From Blochmannia endosymbiont of Camponotus sp. (GTDB lineage Bacteria; Pseudomonadota; Gammaproteobacteria; Enterobacterales; Enterobacteriaceae), in contig NZ_CP097759.1 of NCBI RefSeq assembly GCF_023586365.1, positions 62,001 through 126,000 on the forward strand: 64,000 nt of DNA, given 5' to 3'. Under the pieces are notes generated by a model, which saw nothing but the letters and a program-made list of their open reading frames with translations, did no database searches and was not told where the DNA came from. Every line of letters begins with the position of its first letter. Position 1 is the first letter of the stretch. This document shows, in pieces, positions 10,335-19,825 of the stretch. The position numbers and the translations under genes are program-made.

Positions 10335-11643
10335 TTTGTTCCTTGATATAATTTATACGATGTGTTATAGCATATTCATGAGCTTTTAATTGTTCGATTT
10401 GTGTTAATGTTGTAATGGTTGATGATAGCTGTAATAATCCATTTTGGGTTAATTGTTGTACTGACATTCTTTTTTGAAAATCTGTCACTCCTAGCCCAGA
10501 TGTGGTAACTGCGCGCCCGTATGTAGGTAAGACGTGATTAGGTCCACTTGCATAATCTCCAGCAGTTTCCGGAGACCAATTTCCAAGGAATATTGATCCA
10601 GCATTTATGATATAATGCAAATAATCTGATGCATTTTCAATTTGGATAATTAAATGCTCTGGAGCGTAGCTATTACTTATAGAAAAACATTCCATTAAAT
10701 TGTTAGTAATAATCATGCGACTGTTCAATAATACATTCTGAATTATATCATTGCGTGGTAGTATTTTTAATTGTTTATGTAACTCTTGTTTTGTTTGCTC
10801 TGCAAGGTGTGCATAGGGTGTTATAAGTATTATGTGTGAATCAGGTCCGTGCTCTGACTGTGACAAAAGGTCTGCTGCGATAAAAATAGGATTAGCCGTA
10901 TTGTCTGCAATAATTAATATTTCGGAAGGCCCAGCTAGCATATCAATAGCAGCTCCATTTGGAGTAAGGTTAATTTGTCGTTTTGCTTCGGTAACCCATA
11001 TATTACCTGGTCCAAATATCTTATCTACTTTCGGAATAGACTCAGTACCAAATCCCATAGCGGCTATAGCTTGACTACCTCCTACTTGATAAATTTCGTC
11101 GATACCGCAAAGTTGTGCGGTATATATAATTATGTCTGGAATTGGTGGGGGTGAACATAATATTACGCGTTTACATTTCGCAATACGAGCTGGGATACCT
11201 AACATCATTACTGTTGACAATAGTGGTGCAGTTCCTCCTGGTACATATAGCCCAACAATATTTAATGGCCGAATAATTTGTTGGCAATATACACCTGGAA
11301 AAGTTTCTACGATTACCTCTGAATAACATTGTGCTTGATGAAACCGTGTTATATTGGTCATGGCGGTATGTATTGCTTGTTTTATTTCATTAGACAAGTT
11401 ACGTCCCGAATTCATGATAATTTCCGTTGGAATTTGTAATTGTTTAATTTGTACGTTGTCAAAATCAAAATTAAATTTAAATAAAGCACGATCGCCTTCG
11501 TTATAAACTTTTGTGAGTATATTTTTAACATCTATATAAATATCGTTTAATTTATTATTTATTGGACGGGTAAGAAGTGTGTTTTGTTCAGATTTGGAAC
11601 AATCATGCCAATAAATAGATATAGGATGTTCATGAGAAATCAT
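10312..11643 (-). CDS. hisD: Histidinol dehydrogenase
   Basis: Catalyses the last two steps, histidinol to histidinal to histidine, with two NAD+ and a zinc ion. It is 443 aa (E. coli 434). Motifs include the YVPGG loop, the nucleotide-site segment KIFGPGNIWVTEAK, the zinc and catalytic region SQSEHGPDS, and FLGNWSPETAGDYASGPNHVLPT. It follows hisG with a 4-nt gap and overlaps hisC by 23 nt. The frame is intact along the whole length. Confidence 0.97.
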   Translation of the reverse strand: MISHEHPISIYWHDCSKSEQNTLLTRPINNKLNDIYIDVKNILTKVYNEGDRALFKFNFDFDNVQIKQLQIPTEIIMNSGRNLSNEIKQAIHTAMTNITRFHQAQCYSEVIVETFPGVYCQQIIRPLNIVGLYVPGGTAPLLSTVMMLGIPARIAKCKRVILCSPPPIPDIIIYTAQLCGIDEIYQVGGSQAIAAMGFGTESIPKVDKIFGPGNIWVTEAKRQINLTPNGAAIDMLAGPSEILIIADNTANPIFIAADLLSQSEHGPDSHIILITPYAHLAEQTKQELHKQLKILPRNDIIQNVLLNSRMIITNNLMECFSISNSYAPEHLIIQIENASDYLHYIINAGSIFLGNWSPETAGDYASGPNHVLPTYGRAVTTSGLGVTDFQKRMSVQQLTQNGLLQLSSTITTLTQIEQLKAHEYAITHRINYIKEQNERSLLG

Positions 11644-11647
11644 AATA

Positions 11648-12547
11648 TTATTCCATCATTTTTTCTATTGGTAATACTAAAATAGAACTAGCTCCAAGAT
11701 TTTTTAAATTTTCCATTGTTTCCCAAAATAATGTTTCATTACTTACCATGTATATTGCTACACGATGTTGATTGCCTGCTAATGGTAATACTGTTGGGCT
11801 TTCTGCTCCAGGCAGTAAATTAATAATTTCCTCTAGTTGTTCAGCAGGAGCATGCAGCATGATGTACTTAGACCCCCTGGCCTGGATTACTCCTTGAATA
11901 CGAATTATTAATTTGTTTATCAGTGATTGTTTTATGTTGGACAATTCTCCAGATCGTTGAATAAGACATGCTCTAGATCGATAGATTACTTCTACTTCGT
12001 GTAATCCATTAGCTTCTAATGTAGCTCCGGTAGACACTAGATCACAAATTGCATCTGCTAATCCAGCGCGTGGCGCTACTTCTACTGAACCATTTAACAA
12101 ACAAGATTTAAAATGAATACCTAATTTATCTAAATATTGTTTCAGAAGATGTGGGTATGAAGTGGCAATCCGTTTGTCTTGTAAGGATTTTGGACCGTTC
12201 CATGGCTCATCTATGGGTAAGGCCATAGATAGCCGACAATCTCCAAAATCTAATCGAAGTAACATAATGTAACAGGGATTATCTCCTTGCGATCGCCTCG
12301 TTAATAATGCTTCTTCTAATACATTTTCTCCGATAATACCTAAATCTACTATGCCGTCCATAACTAAACCAGGAATATCATCATCTCGTACTCTCATTAT
12401 ATCGATAGCCATGTTTTCCGCAAACGCTAGTAGACGTTGTTGTTGTAAATTAATTTTAATTCCACATTGTTCAAGAAGTTGTTGGGATTCTTTGCTCAAT
12501 CTTCCTGATTTTTGAATTGCTATTCGTAACCGTGATCTATCCAGCAT
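11648..12547 (-). CDS. hisG: ATP phosphoribosyltransferase
   Basis: The first and committed step, joining ATP and PRPP to PR-ATP, normally feedback-inhibited by histidine. It is 299 aa, the same as E. coli, in the long form with a C-terminal regulatory ACT-like domain (about 225-299). The N-terminus [21 protein letters not shown] aligns at the E. coli start, and AAGGT lies 8 nt before the ATG. The PRPP-binding region [14 protein letters not shown] is present. It is the first structural gene of the operon. Because the regulatory domain is kept, allosteric control may remain even though the leader attenuator has decayed. Confidence 0.97.
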   Translation of the reverse strand: MLDRSRLRIAIQKSGRLSKESQQLLEQCGIKINLQQQRLLAFAENMAIDIMRVRDDDIPGLVMDGIVDLGIIGENVLEEALLTRRSQGDNPCYIMLLRLDFGDCRLSMALPIDEPWNGPKSLQDKRIATSYPHLLKQYLDKLGIHFKSCLLNGSVEVAPRAGLADAICDLVSTGATLEANGLHEVEVIYRSRACLIQRSGELSNIKQSLINKLIIRIQGVIQARGSKYIMLHAPAEQLEEIINLLPGAESPTVLPLAGNQHRVAIYMVSNETLFWETMENLKNLGASSILVLPIEKMME

Positions 12548-13060
12548 GATATTTTACCTTATGTCAACAATTTTTCATTACTAAATACTTTTTTAAAGTT
12601 CTTGCAACAGAAGTACCTTTGATATTATTAATAAACAAAATATTAAAAATGATTTCTATTGTTAAATGTATTTGAAGGATTTAGTCAGGGTCATGATGAT
12701 AAATTAACATATGAAGTACAGTCTTCCTATTGAAAATTTTTTTATTACCTTAATATTTTAACGAATATAATTAAATTTGTATAGGGTTGAATGTTATAAA
12801 GTTATTTTATATATATACATATATAATTAATGTTTTAATTAAATTAAAAATGATTTTTAAATATTAATGCGCATAGTTGAAAAGTAATTATGTAAAAATA
12901 TAAATATGTAGTTGCATATTGCATATGGTTGCATGATATATATGTATTATAGTGTATATTGTTAGTATAAATTATATGATTTTTTTTGCAAATTGTTTCA
13001 TATATTTTAGATTAGATTAAAGTGTACTGCGTTACGTGTATATGAAAAAAAATTAATTTT
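12548..13060. promoter_or_regulatory. his operon leader and promoter region
   Basis: 513 bp between hisG and the end of sbcB, which is transcribed in the same direction. It carries a relict leader-peptide ORF (12681-12710). Between that ORF and hisG I find no GC-rich terminator stem followed by a T-run, so the attenuator seems lost. The rest is very AT-rich, with TATA-like stretches too common to assign a promoter. Confidence 0.55.
12681..12710 (-). CDS. hisL: Relict his operon leader peptide
   Basis: A nine-codon ORF encoding MLIYHHDPD and a stop, 133 nt upstream of hisG. The E. coli leader peptide ends in a run of seven His followed by Pro-Asp-stop, about 145 nt upstream of hisG. Here the codons CAT CAT and the terminal CCT GAC TAA are preserved, and a few bases after the stop (TCCTTCA) also resemble the E. 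coli leader. AGGAAG lies about 12 nt before the ATG. With only two His codons and no visible terminator it is unlikely to attenuate strongly. Homology is inferred from position and the short match; chance resemblance cannot be excluded. Confidence 0.5.
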   Translation of the reverse strand: MLIYHHDPD

Positions 13061-14563
13061 TTAATGAAAATTGAAATAAGCTGTATAAAGATATTGATAA
13101 TATTTTTGTAATGAATGTAAAAGTGTAATTTTTTGATCGTTGTACTTATAGATCGACATAAGTTGATTTAGTTTATCGTTATAAGATTTTGATTGGTCTG
13201 TATTAAATAATTTATTTTTTTTATAGTTTAACCATTTTTTTTGTTCTTGGTGATTTAAAGTATTAGGAAAATTTCGGGCTCTATAGTAGAATAAGAGTGG
13301 TTTTAAACGAGTATCAACGTAGTCAGTGCATAAATTTTTCAACTCTTTTGAATGAGTTCTACGGATACTTTCAATTATTTTGCGATCAGAATTATTGAAA
13401 AATTTGTGATATAGTTGATTGTCTACATGAAGATTATTATGTAGGTTTTGTTGATTTATGTAAGATTCTATAATGGTATATAGTGTGTTTATTTTATTAC
13501 GTAAATGGACGCTATTTTCATGAATTCTAATTAAATTTGAGTTTTTTAAACAGTATTGATAGTGGGCGGAGAGCTGTACGGTATAAGTAGTGTTAATGTT
13601 GTTTTTTTCAAAAAAGTTTATTGGTATTAAAGTGGGGCACGCATTTAAACGAATCAATCGTAGGGGTATTTTTTTAAAAATATCATATATCGTGATGTGA
13701 TTAGAGTATAACTTTTGGTATATCGTATTGATATTTAAATTAATTAAAGTATCCATATTACCATTTAAATCACATGCTATTAAAATGTTAGGGTTTATGG
13801 GATGTCGAGCGATTGGAGCTATATAAGTTATAAAATTTTTATATTTATTATTTATTTTATTCATTATAAATATCAGAGGGTTCATGGTATCTAGATCGAT
13901 TATTTTTTGTAATTGATATTTGGTGCGATGATCAAATAGAAATTGAAATAATTGTGGCTGGGCTTTTTTTATTAATTTTGTTAATTCTAAAGTAGCGTAT
14001 ACATCTGACATAGCGTCGTGTGCGCTGAGATGTTCTATAGCATTTGCTTGTGTTAAATCCTTTAGACGAAAGCTGGGTTTATTTTGAGTGTTCAATGGCC
14101 ATGTAATGCCATCTGGGCATAGTGAATAACAGGCACGTAGTATATGTAATAAGTCCCATCGGGAATTTCCTTGTTGATAAGCCCACAAGTAGGGGTCATG
14201 AAAATTTCTGTAAAAAATGTTTCTACTAAATTCATCGTCAAAATGAATATTATTGTATCCAAGAATACAAGTTTTAGGGATACAAAATAATTGATAAATA
14301 CGACGGGCGAACTCAGATTCAATCAATCCATGACGCAAAGTATCTTGAGGAACGATGCCTGTAATGAGGACAGATTGTGGATCGGGGAGATAGTCATTTG
14401 ATAAGCGACAAAAAAAAACTTCTTCTTTTTCTATAGGTTTTAATGCGTTATCTGTACGAATTCCGGCGAATTGTGCTGGTCTATCTAAGGCTGGATTGAT
14501 GCCAAAAGTTTCATAATCATAAATAAAAAAACTAGGTTGTGTAATATTAGAACGTATTAGCAT
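13061..14563 (-). CDS. sbcB: Exodeoxyribonuclease I
   Basis: A 3'-5' single-strand DNA exonuclease (DnaQ-like fold) used in recombination and mismatch repair. At 500 aa it is slightly longer than E. coli ExoI (475 aa). The N-terminal exonuclease motifs are FIYDYETFG (catalytic Asp and Glu), GYNNIHFDDEFSRNIFYRNF, and NAIEHLSAHDAMSDVYAT with the late catalytic His and Asp. The C-terminal FYYRARNFPNTLNHQEQKKW matches the family end. The middle is more diverged and Asn/Lys/Ile-rich, as expected from AT bias. It sits upstream of the his operon as in E. coli. Confidence 0.95.
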   Translation of the reverse strand: MLIRSNITQPSFFIYDYETFGINPALDRPAQFAGIRTDNALKPIEKEEVFFCRLSNDYLPDPQSVLITGIVPQDTLRHGLIESEFARRIYQLFCIPKTCILGYNNIHFDDEFSRNIFYRNFHDPYLWAYQQGNSRWDLLHILRACYSLCPDGITWPLNTQNKPSFRLKDLTQANAIEHLSAHDAMSDVYATLELTKLIKKAQPQLFQFLFDHRTKYQLQKIIDLDTMNPLIFIMNKINNKYKNFITYIAPIARHPINPNILIACDLNGNMDTLINLNINTIYQKLYSNHITIYDIFKKIPLRLIRLNACPTLIPINFFEKNNINTTYTVQLSAHYQYCLKNSNLIRIHENSVHLRNKINTLYTIIESYINQQNLHNNLHVDNQLYHKFFNNSDRKIIESIRRTHSKELKNLCTDYVDTRLKPLLFYYRARNFPNTLNHQEQKKWLNYKKNKLFNTDQSKSYNDKLNQLMSIYKYNDQKITLLHSLQKYYQYLYTAYFNFH

Positions 14564-14836
14564 AATGATGTGAGTTGTCTTGATTGAATAATCATCAAAT
14601 GATTTATTAATATTATAATAATTTAATTTGGATTTGATTACATATATGTATGTATTATATATGGGTGTTTTAATTTATTATTGTTAGTAATAGTTTAATT
14701 ATGAATATTCATGATAATGTTATGACATTATATGATACTAATAATGTTTGTTACATCAATTTTTATTTTGATTTAATTAGGGTTGTGAAGTTTTCAATAT
14801 AAGGGTTTTTGCAATAAATATAAATGGGATATAATT
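14564..14836. promoter_or_regulatory. Divergent spacer sbcB-tmaR
   Basis: An AT-rich gap of 273 bp between two divergent genes, so it must contain both promoters. I can assign no individual site. The region just before the tmaR ATG lacks a strong Shine-Dalgarno. Confidence 0.4.
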
Positions 14837-15160
14837 ATGAGAGATAATGTTAATCAATCATTTTATGATGTATTAGAGTTTGTGCGTATATTCCGTCGTA
14901 AAAATAAACTGCAACGAGAAATTGTTGATAATGAAAAAAAAATTCGTGATAATCAAAAAAGAGTGTTATTGTTGGGTGATTTAAGTGATTATATTAAGTC
15001 TGAAACTTCTATAGAAGGGATACAAGTTATTATTGCTAATATGCGTAATGATTATGAAGATCGAGTGGATGAATATATTATAAAAAATGCAGAGTTATCA
15101 AAAGAACGTCGTGAGTTGTCAAAAAAATTAAAAAATTTTAAAGAATCTACAATTGATTAG
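14837..15160 (+). CDS. tmaR: PTS system regulator TmaR (YeeX family)
   Basis: A 107-aa coiled-coil protein nearly collinear with E. coli YeeX/TmaR (109 aa): [40 protein letters not shown] and [20 protein letters not shown] are diagnostic. In E. coli TmaR clusters at a cell pole and sequesters PTS enzyme I, tuning sugar uptake. Here it is plausible as a partner of the mannose PTS encoded at 33-36 kb, which is inference. An in-frame run of nine A is present near residue 35. The position next to sbcB and the his operon agrees with the E. coli map. Confidence 0.94.
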   Translation: MRDNVNQSFYDVLEFVRIFRRKNKLQREIVDNEKKIRDNQKRVLLLGDLSDYIKSETSIEGIQVIIANMRNDYEDRVDEYIIKNAELSKERRELSKKLKNFKESTID

Positions 15161-15734
15161 ATTTGATGATTGTTGGTTTTCAAAAATATTTATTTTTCCG
15201 TTACATAGAAAATGTGTGCAATATTTAAATACACAAATAAGCAAGGTACTTCATTTTATAAATGAAGTACCAGAGATAATGAGTTTATAAAAAAAACAAA
15301 AGCATTATTGTTTCTTATTTATGATCATGGAATATGAAATATCATATTTATAATGCGAGTAATTTTAAATAATTTATGTAGCATGAAAAATTATTATATG
15401 TAATATTTTAAATGTGTCATTACGTATTGTATTTATAATATTATTGTAATTTAACAAAAATATAATATGGTGATCGTTAATTTAAAATTACATTTTTATG
15501 TAATATTGAATGTTGATTAAAGTATTTGTAAATATTAATTGTTTTGATACAAAATGTTACTCTGTGTTTTTGGTTGGGTTTATGTTGATTCAGGTACAGT
15601 ATATTTTAGAGTGTTTTTTATTTGCATTATATCCCGCAGATATACGTATTCCAATGTTATAAGAAGGATGTAACTTATATTAAATATGAGTTGTTTATGG
15701 TATTATAGATTTTATATTTATCATTTTGATAGTT
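15161..15734. other. Non-coding gap tmaR-gutQ
   Basis: 574 bp of AT-rich DNA holding the tmaR hairpin at 15245-15271 and, towards its end, the gutQ promoter. No gene remnant is recognised. Confidence 0.5.
15245..15271 (+). terminator. Hairpin downstream of tmaR
   Basis: A perfect 12-bp stem (arms 15245-15256 and 15260-15271, GGTACTTCATTT and its complement) with a 3-nt loop, 84 nt after the tmaR stop codon. There is no T-run right after it. It is the likely transcript end of tmaR. Confidence 0.5.
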
Positions 15735-16712
15735 ATGGTAATAATTAATGATGCACTGTTATTGGAATATGCTAAAGAAACTTTAGAGATCGAAATTAAC
15801 GAAGCTCAAAGAATGTTAGATAGGTTGGACGAGAGTATTGTGTTTGCTTGCCGTATATTGCTAGATTGCACAGGAAAGGTTGCTGTTTCTGGTATAGGTA
15901 AATCCGGCCATATTGGAAAAAAAATTGCTGCTTCTTTAGCTAGCACGGGTACTCCAGCTTTTTTTGTTCATCCCGCAGAAGCTTTGCACGGTGATTTAGG
16001 CATGATTGGAACACAAGATGTAGTAATGTTTATTTCTTATTCAGGTCGTGCTTGTGAAATCATTACTTTAATGCCGTTATTAGCGGATAGCGGTATTCCC
16101 GTGATCGCATTTACTGGAGATGTTACCTCTCCTTTAGCTCAAGGAGCTACATGTGTTCTTAATATAAAAATACAAAGAGAAGCCTGTCCTATGGAGCTTT
16201 CTCCAACTTCAAGCGCGGTTAATACTTTAATGATGGGCGATGCGTTAACAATGGCGCTTATGAGACACAGGGGTTTTAGTTTAGAACAATTTGCTCGATC
16301 TCATCCAGGAGGTAGATTAGGAGCTCAATTGCTAAATTGTGTACATCATTTGATGCGTACTGGAGAGCATATTTCGAAAGTTTTTTGGAAAGTTACAGTA
16401 ATGGATGCTATGTTTGAGTTAAGTCGTACTGGGCTTGGATTAACTGCTGTGTGTGATAACCACAATCGTGTTATAGGAGTATTCACTGATGGAGATTTAA
16501 GGCGTTGGATAGTACAAGGTAAATCTCTTGATGATCCTGTCGATATTGCTATGACTAAGCCTGGATATTGGATTCCGAAAGAATGGCGCGCAAGCGTAGC
16601 ATTAAAAGCTTTGCATCATCGGAAAATTACCGCGGCACCAGTCGTGGATAAATTAGGAAGGTTAGTTGGATCAATTAACATGCACGATTTACATCAAGCT
16701 GGAATAGAGTAA
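15735..16712 (+). CDS. gutQ: D-arabinose 5-phosphate isomerase
   Basis: Interconverts ribulose 5-phosphate and arabinose 5-phosphate, the precursor of Kdo for lipopolysaccharide. The N-terminal SIS domain has SGIGKSGHIGKKIAASLAST, FFVHPAEALHGDLGM and FISYSG; the C-terminal half has two CBS domains (from about residue 205). The wording of these motifs and VHHLMR, SRTGLGL and KITAAPVVD resemble E. coli GutQ more than KdsD. There is no sorbitol operon around it, so it probably serves Kdo synthesis. I chose the ATG at 15735, which fits the family N-terminus; a TTG at 15726 in the same frame is less likely. No clear Shine-Dalgarno is visible. Confidence 0.9.
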   Translation: MVIINDALLLEYAKETLEIEINEAQRMLDRLDESIVFACRILLDCTGKVAVSGIGKSGHIGKKIAASLASTGTPAFFVHPAEALHGDLGMIGTQDVVMFISYSGRACEIITLMPLLADSGIPVIAFTGDVTSPLAQGATCVLNIKIQREACPMELSPTSSAVNTLMMGDALTMALMRHRGFSLEQFARSHPGGRLGAQLLNCVHHLMRTGEHISKVFWKVTVMDAMFELSRTGLGLTAVCDNHNRVIGVFTDGDLRRWIVQGKSLDDPVDIAMTKPGYWIPKEWRASVALKALHHRKITAAPVVDKLGRLVGSINMHDLHQAGIE

Positions 16713-16789
16713 TTATTTAATTATATCTGTAATGTATATAAAATAATACTTATGAGGTTAAGTAAAAATGTTTCCTTAATTTTATTATT

Positions 16790-16865
16790 TGGCTCCTCTG
16801 ACTGGGCTCGAACCAGTGACATACGGATTAACAGTCCGCTGTTCTACCAACTGAACTACAGAGGA
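16790..16865 (-). tRNA. tRNA-Asn (GTT)
   Basis: A complete 76-nt cloverleaf read on the minus strand: acceptor TCCTCTG pairing with CAGAGGA, anticodon loop CTGTTAA with anticodon GTT, T-arm CTGGTTCGAGCCCAG, and encoded CCA. It is almost identical to E. coli tRNA-Asn. Confidence 0.98.
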
Positions 16866-17153
16866 ACCAATACACAACCGTGTTATTTTATAGGAATATG
16901 AAAAACAATACAAGTACTTAATGGCGATCAATGTAGTTAATCAGGTATTATAATGTATGAAAATAGTATTTTTTATATCAACATATATGTAATTTCATCC
17001 GATGATATATGGATTGTATGTTGATTCCTTTCTTATCCATACGGACACAATAATGGATTTGTATGATTATATATTTACGTATAATAGTGTTTTAAAGGAT
17101 TATTATTTTATATTAAAGAACATGTGATATTTGAGATAATTTTTTTTAAATAG

Positions 17154-17243
17154 GGAGAGATGCCGGAGTGGTTGAACGGAGCGGTTTCGAAAACCGTTTT
17201 AAAGAGATAATATCTTTCAAGGGTTCGAATCCCTTTCTCTCCG
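17154..17243 (+). tRNA. tRNA-Ser (CGA)
   Basis: A class II tRNA of 90 nt with acceptor GGAGAGA pairing with TCTCTCC, anticodon loop TTCGAAA (anticodon CGA, reading UCG), a long variable arm, and T-arm AGGGTTCGAATCCCT. It matches E. coli serU. The bases after the discriminator G are TCA, not CCA, so the 3' end must be made by the CCA-adding enzyme. Confidence 0.97.
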
Positions 17244-17246
17244 TCA

Positions 17247-17691
17247 TGTTTGAGCATATAAAATGTTGTATTGTATGATATTTTAAATGTTGTAATCATA
17301 GAACAATATGCAAATATTATATTTGTGAAGCGTTTCGTGTTTTTAAGTATGATGTTTGTGTCATTGGGATCGTTGAATAATTGATGATGATGTTTTATAA
17401 GTATCCAATGATTGTTGATGTGAATGTGTATATGCGATTGTTATCATTGTATTTTAATTATATTAAAGTGGTTTATATTGTGATGTTTTTTGAGATGATA
17501 TGTAAAAGTATTTATTTACGTGTGATTCCTATGTATAAATACATAGGAATCACACGTAAATAAATAAAGTGATATACTGATCAGTATAATTTAATAATTG
17601 TTTTTTTGTTTTAAAAGTATAACGGTATAGTCATGACATCTTAAAAATACTGAAGATAAGATCATACTGTGAATGTGAATGTACATGATTA
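17247..17691. other. Gap between two convergent serine tRNA genes
   Basis: 445 bp with no gene. Its main content is the 28-bp perfect hairpin at 17509-17566. The short ORF reading into the hairpin is produced by its sequence and is not a credible gene. Confidence 0.5.
17509..17566. terminator. 28-bp perfect hairpin between convergent tRNA genes
   Basis: Arms at 17509-17536 and 17539-17566 are exact reverse complements, leaving two bases between them. It lies between tRNA-Ser(CGA) on the plus strand and tRNA-Ser(GGA) on the minus strand. A bidirectional transcription end is the simplest reading, although no T-run follows either side and the stem is far longer than an ordinary terminator. Confidence 0.55.
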
Positions 17692-17784
17692 TGGCGGTGA
17701 GGAAGGGATTTGAACCCTTGATACACAAGTTATATGTATACATGCTTTCCAGGCATGCTCCTTAAGCCACTCGGACACCTCACC
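17692..17784 (-). tRNA. tRNA-Ser (GGA)
   Basis: A 93-nt class II tRNA on the minus strand with acceptor GGTGAGG pairing with CCTCACC, anticodon loop CTGGAAA (anticodon GGA, reading UCC and UCU), a long variable arm, T-arm AGGGTTCAAATCCCT, and encoded CCA. It matches E. coli tRNA-Ser(GGA). Confidence 0.97.
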
Positions 17785-17996
17785 ATATCACAAAAGAAAA
17801 AGAAATAATAAAAAATAGTTATAAAGTCTGATTTGTTTGATTGAAGTCAAATATGATTAATCAAATTATCGATTAAATTGAGTAATGTTAATTGTATGCA
17901 TGTGTCTGCGTTTAGGTATGAAAAAATATCTGCATTCATATCAAGTTCCAGTAATTAGTAGGTAGTGGTGAATTCGTATTATTGTTTTATCGTTAA

Positions 17997-19220
17997 TCAC
18001 AGTTTACGTTTCTTATCATGATGATTACTAAGTAAAGATTGAAAAGAATAATATTTAAATTGACAATATAATCCTAATAACGTAATCAGGCCTATTATAC
18101 TTAAAATGATCCAAGGTAATTGCATAAAATTTTGTGCTTTCCCAATATCATATAACCATCCACTGCCACTATATCCTACAGTACCTCCTAAAGCTAGACT
18201 TAATTTGCTAAAACCTATGTAACTACTACGTGCTTTATAGTCCGTTAATAGCGCTCCCAAAGTTTCTCTTGCAGGTTCGGCAATAATAGATCCTATGTAG
18301 AATAAGCTAATTAGAATTAATAAAGTATGTAAGTTTTTGACTAATCCAATAGGAAATAAACTAATTATCATAGTTATTAATCCTACCATCAAGCGTGTTT
18401 CTAATTTGAAATATTTTTCGCTCCACCAAGTTATAGGCATGATTAATAATAAAGATAAAATTGCTTCTATGATATACATCCATTTGATATATGATAATTG
18501 ACCGGATACTTCATGAATGCGAATGGGTAACATTAACATTACTTGAGCTGATAAAATGTAATAACCAGTTAATGTGAAGACATAAATTACAAATCGTTGA
18601 TTATTAAGTACTTTTTTTATTCCTTCTAATAATGAAGCATGGGAACTAGAAATTTTGTATGCAGGTAACCGCCAAGCATTAAACACTCCGGCGATAAAAA
18701 ATAATATTGCTCCGGTAAAACATACTAATTTGAAGTTATATTGCAATAACCATGTACCTAGCACAATTCCGATGATGGCGCACATACTGTCTTCTAGCAT
18801 TAATACAGAATAAAACCTCCCTAATTCCCATGGACGTACTAATTTGATTACTAATGCAGTACGTGGCGGATCAAATAACGTGCCACCTAATGCCGATAAC
18901 ATACATGATAAACATAGTAGCATGGGGGTGTTTGCAACGCTCATTATAATAAACCCTAAAGTACGAATGAATAACCCAGATACAATCATAGGCTTAGCTC
19001 CTAATTTGTCAGCAAAAGCGCCACTAAAAATGCCTAGTCCTTGCTGAATAAATTGTCTTAGTCCTAAAGCAAATCCTACTAAAAAAGCACCCCATCCTAG
19101 TTGCTCGACAAAATATATTGAAATCAGTGGAAAAACAACATAAAACCCTACAACTACAAACATGTTATCTATAATTAAAAAATATTTACCCAATCTTCTA
19201 GCTTTAGATATTGTATACAT
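17997..19220 (-). CDS. mdtH: Multidrug efflux MFS transporter MdtH
   Basis: An inner-membrane major facilitator superfamily protein of 407 aa (E. coli MdtH 402) with about twelve hydrophobic segments. Diagnostic blocks are [47 protein letters not shown] and [15 protein letters not shown], all shared with E. coli MdtH. In E. coli it gives modest fluoroquinolone resistance when overexpressed; its role in an endosymbiont is unknown and may be general export. It is divergent from murJ, as expected from the E. coli map with rimJ, yceH and mviM removed between them. Confidence 0.93.
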   Translation of the reverse strand: MYTISKARRLGKYFLIIDNMFVVVGFYVVFPLISIYFVEQLGWGAFLVGFALGLRQFIQQGLGIFSGAFADKLGAKPMIVSGLFIRTLGFIIMSVANTPMLLCLSCMLSALGGTLFDPPRTALVIKLVRPWELGRFYSVLMLEDSMCAIIGIVLGTWLLQYNFKLVCFTGAILFFIAGVFNAWRLPAYKISSSHASLLEGIKKVLNNQRFVIYVFTLTGYYILSAQVMLMLPIRIHEVSGQLSYIKWMYIIEAILSLLLIMPITWWSEKYFKLETRLMVGLITMIISLFPIGLVKNLHTLLILISLFYIGSIIAEPARETLGALLTDYKARSSYIGFSKLSLALGGTVGYSGSGWLYDIGKAQNFMQLPWIILSIIGLITLLGLYCQFKYYSFQSLLSNHHDKKRKL

Positions 19221-19825
19221 GAGTCACCGTTTATATATTTTCGTATACATTATTATTTATTGTATGCACGAAAATTATTTTAAAATGATTATAATTTTTT
19301 AATTTTTAAGTATAGTGAAAATTAATATGTATCTTCTATTTTCTATAAGATATTTACATATAATAATTATTGGTATTGTTTACAGTTTATTTTTTGTATA
19401 TGTTATTTTAGGCATAAAATTTTAAAAAAATAGGAGTAACTATATTTATTGAAGATTAAAAAAATTATATGTATATATTTATGTATAACCAATTTTTTTT
19501 AGAAAAATCAAAGAAGTATTTTAAGTGATCATCTTTTAAAATATGTGAAATAAGAAATATGATTTTTGTCATTGGTTATTTTTTCATGAGTACTATGTTT
19601 TATACGTATTAGCATGCATATACTATATCAGAGATATGTAATAATTGTAATTATATGTGAACTGTATTAGTATTTCAAATATATGATTTTTAAAAGATTT
19701 TTAAATGTTCTTCTGGAAATAATTTTAAAAATTGTACATAAAATTGGAGCAATTATTATAAGTTATAAGAAAATAGTGTTTTGTGTTGTTGTGTTAATAC
19801 TAAATACTAAAAATTTTTTAATACG
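19221..19825. promoter_or_regulatory. Divergent gap mdtH-murJ
   Basis: 605 bp between divergent genes, where E. coli has rimJ, yceH and mviM. No fragment of those genes is recognisable. Promoters for both sides must lie here but cannot be assigned. Confidence 0.45.

Noticed and set aside
17381-17563. 60-codon ORF between the serine tRNA genes
   Set aside because: It runs into the 28-bp perfect hairpin, so its last codons are dictated by the inverted repeat; no homology.
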